From assembly GCA_022616595.1 (NCBI GenBank), contig JAKEEL010000121.1, positions 1 to 6,590 on the forward strand: a stretch of DNA of 6,590 nt, written 5' to 3'. Below are positions 5,079-6,590 of this stretch, piece after piece (the stretch's first letter is position 1; every line of letters begins with the position of its first letter). The position numbers and the translations under genes were made by a program. This DNA is from Methylococcaceae bacterium (lineage in GTDB: Bacteria > Pseudomonadota > Gammaproteobacteria > Methylococcales > UBA1147). The notes under the pieces were generated by a model. That model had not been told where the DNA came from. It did no database searches and saw only the letters and a program-made list of their open reading frames with translations.

Positions 5079-6551
5079 TCAGTCTTCTTGCTGCTTGCGC
5101 TCCTCTTCTTCGGTCACAAAGACCTTCAGCCGGTCTTCGAGCAGCGCGGTCAGGTAATGGTTTCCTTCGCTGTTCTCCAGAGCGAAACGAGCGTGTTTGA
5201 TCGCCGGTTCGGTTTGACCGGACAGATAATAGGATTCAGCCAGAAAACGATGCGACTGCGCGCGCTGCCCGAGGTTTCCGTAGGCGCGCGATAAAAGGCC
5301 GTAGATATCCGGTGTCGGCTTGTGATCGCGCAGATAATCGCTAAGCAGTTTGCGCGCCCGCTCGTATTTTTCCGCCTGCAGTAAAGTCACGCCATAATCC
5401 ATCATGACAGCCCGGTTTCCCGGGAACTTTTCGATGGCATCGGTATACAGTTTCAGAGCGGCTTCGATATTTCCGGACTCGGATTCGATCCTGGCCAGGG
5501 CATTGATGAATGCAGCCTGCTCGGGGTTCTCGCTCATCAGTGCCTGCAGAATCGGGCGGGCTTGTGCGAATTGCCCGCCCGCGGCCATCGCCAGTCCGTA
5601 GCCGTAGCGGGCGACCGCTTTCTGGGTATCGGTGCCACGCTCAAGCCGGCTTTCAAAGTATCGGATGGTCTGGCTGGGTTTGATTTCAGTCAAAACAATG
5701 AGCTTAGCTTTCATCAATAAATAACCGGTTGAATCCGGATACTGTCGATACGGGAATTTCTCGGCCCGTCCCCGGGTGTCCGACACGCGCGAAGCCGTAA
5801 CCGGGTGGGTGCGCAAAAATTCCGGAGGGCCCTCTCCATAGTAGCGGCTGGAGCGGTCGAGCCGCTCGAAAAAGCTGGGCATCGCGCGCGGATCGAAATT
5901 CGATCTGGCCAGATTCTGCATGCCCACCCGATCGGCTTCCTGTTCGTTGTCGCGGGTAAAATCGATCTGATATTGGGCGCTTCCGGCCTGCGCCGCGATG
6001 ATAGCCGCCTGACCCAGTTCCGCGGATTGGGTGCCGATCAGGATCGCGGCGAGCAACGCGGCGGCCGAAGGAATCGTCAATCGACGCGCGGCTTCAAAGG
6101 CACGGTACAGGTGGCGCTGCGTAACGTGACCGATTTCGTGGGCGACGACCGAGGCCAGTTCGCTTTCCGATTCGGTGGTTGATATCAATCCCGAGTTGAC
6201 GCCGATATATCCCCCGGGCCCGGCAAAGGCATTGATCGCAGGGTCGATCACCACAAAGAAATGGAAGGGCTGCAGCGGATTGTCGCTATTGACGGCCAGA
6301 CGTTCCCCCAGGGATTCGATGTAATCATCGATTTCGAGATCCTGATTGATTCTGATGTTGCCATGCAGGCTTCGAAAAAATGCCGCGCCCAGTTCCTGTT
6401 CCTGGGTCGGGGTGAGCAAGGACCCCGACGAATCCCCGATTTCAGGCAAGATGATCGCGTTTTCGGCCGAACCTGTTCGGGGTGCAAGCAAGCAAATGCT
6501 CGACATGAGTGCAACGACAAGCGTCAGGATCTTTATGGAATTTTCCGGCAT
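5079..6551 (-). CDS. bepA: BepA-like periplasmic M48 metalloprotease with TPR repeats
   Basis: BepA (YfgC) is a periplasmic zinc protease and chaperone that helps assemble outer-membrane proteins such as LptD and degrades stalled ones. The 490 residues match the family. A signal peptide covers about residues 1-29 (hydrophobic ILTLVVALMSSICLL, cut near GSA). The M48 domain follows, with zinc ligands His138 and His142 and catalytic Glu139 in HEIGH, and third ligand Glu205 in NEQEADRVG. His249 in RTHPVTASR fits the regulatory His-switch of E. coli BepA (His246). Several TPR-like helical repeats fill about 310-475, including EAALKLYTDAIEKFPGN and ERARKLLSDYL. The highly charged C-terminus ends EEEERKQQED. 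No good ribosome site precedes this ATG, and the frame stays open to the window edge (6590), so the start could lie further upstream, though Met1 gives a sensible signal peptide. Confidence 0.92.
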   Translation of the reverse strand: MPENSIKILTLVVALMSSICLLAPRTGSAENAIILPEIGDSSGSLLTPTQEQELGAAFFRSLHGNIRINQDLEIDDYIESLGERLAVNSDNPLQPFHFFVVIDPAINAFAGPGGYIGVNSGLISTTESESELASVVAHEIGHVTQRHLYRAFEAARRLTIPSAAALLAAILIGTQSAELGQAAIIAAQAGSAQYQIDFTRDNEQEADRVGMQNLARSNFDPRAMPSFFERLDRSSRYYGEGPPEFLRTHPVTASRVSDTRGRAEKFPYRQYPDSTGYLLMKAKLIVLTEIKPSQTIRYFESRLERGTDTQKAVARYGYGLAMAAGGQFAQARPILQALMSENPEQAAFINALARIESESGNIEAALKLYTDAIEKFPGNRAVMMDYGVTLLQAEKYERARKLLSDYLRDHKPTPDIYGLLSRAYGNLGQRAQSHRFLAESYYLSGQTEPAIKHARFALENSEGNHYLTALLEDRLKVFVTEEEERKQQED

Positions 6552-6590
6552 CTGGTTTGAGACACCCGAGGCGGAAGAGGGTTCAGCGGC

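Overview
The window most likely comes from a gammaproteobacterial chromosome of moderately high GC. The evidence is a nagZ gene beside a purine-salvage pair, one member of which is a Pseudomonas-type S-methyl-5'-thioinosine phosphorylase, plus a BepA-type periplasmic protease and a tandem-domain HemS haem protein. I cannot name a genus from the sequence alone.

Layout, left to right. Bases 1-280 carry the N-terminal remnant of an integron-type tyrosine recombinase on the + strand. It has an in-frame TGA where the family has a conserved Trp, and it loses similarity after about 65 residues, so it is a dead fragment. Bases 281-597 hold no gene that I can support, but contain several inverted repeats and a cluster of GTAA repeats in front of the next gene. 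A HemS/HmuS-type haem-handling protein follows (598-1656, +). It meets, tail to tail with only 2 bases between, a three-gene minus-strand operon (3992 down to 1659): nagZ (peptidoglycan recycling glucosaminidase), a hypoxanthine/guanine phosphoribosyltransferase, and the thioinosine phosphorylase. The nagZ stop abuts the hpt start, and hpt and the phosphorylase are 6 bases apart.

The divergent intergenic region 3993-4188 probably drives both nagZ (leftward) and a small secreted FliL-domain protein (4189-4584, +, TTG start with a strong Shine-Dalgarno). Downstream of the latter, after a 57-base gap holding a hairpin, is a MIF/phenylpyruvate-tautomerase superfamily protein (4642-4986, +). The right end is a minus-strand BepA-like M48 metalloprotease with TPR repeats (6551-5079). 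A likely terminator for it overlaps the end of the tautomerase gene.

How the genes fit together: the phosphorylase would split methylthioinosine (a polyamine/quorum-sensing by-product after deamination) to hypoxanthine, and the adjacent phosphoribosyltransferase would return hypoxanthine to IMP, giving a compact two-step salvage. NagZ shares a salvage theme (cell-wall sugar recovery) but not a pathway. NagZ acts in the cytoplasm, while BepA and the FliL-like protein are predicted to be exported. I found no wholly new system. The most notable points are the decayed integrase, the structured 281-597 region, the exported FliL-domain protein lacking a membrane anchor, and the phosphorylase whose specificity can be predicted from one residue.
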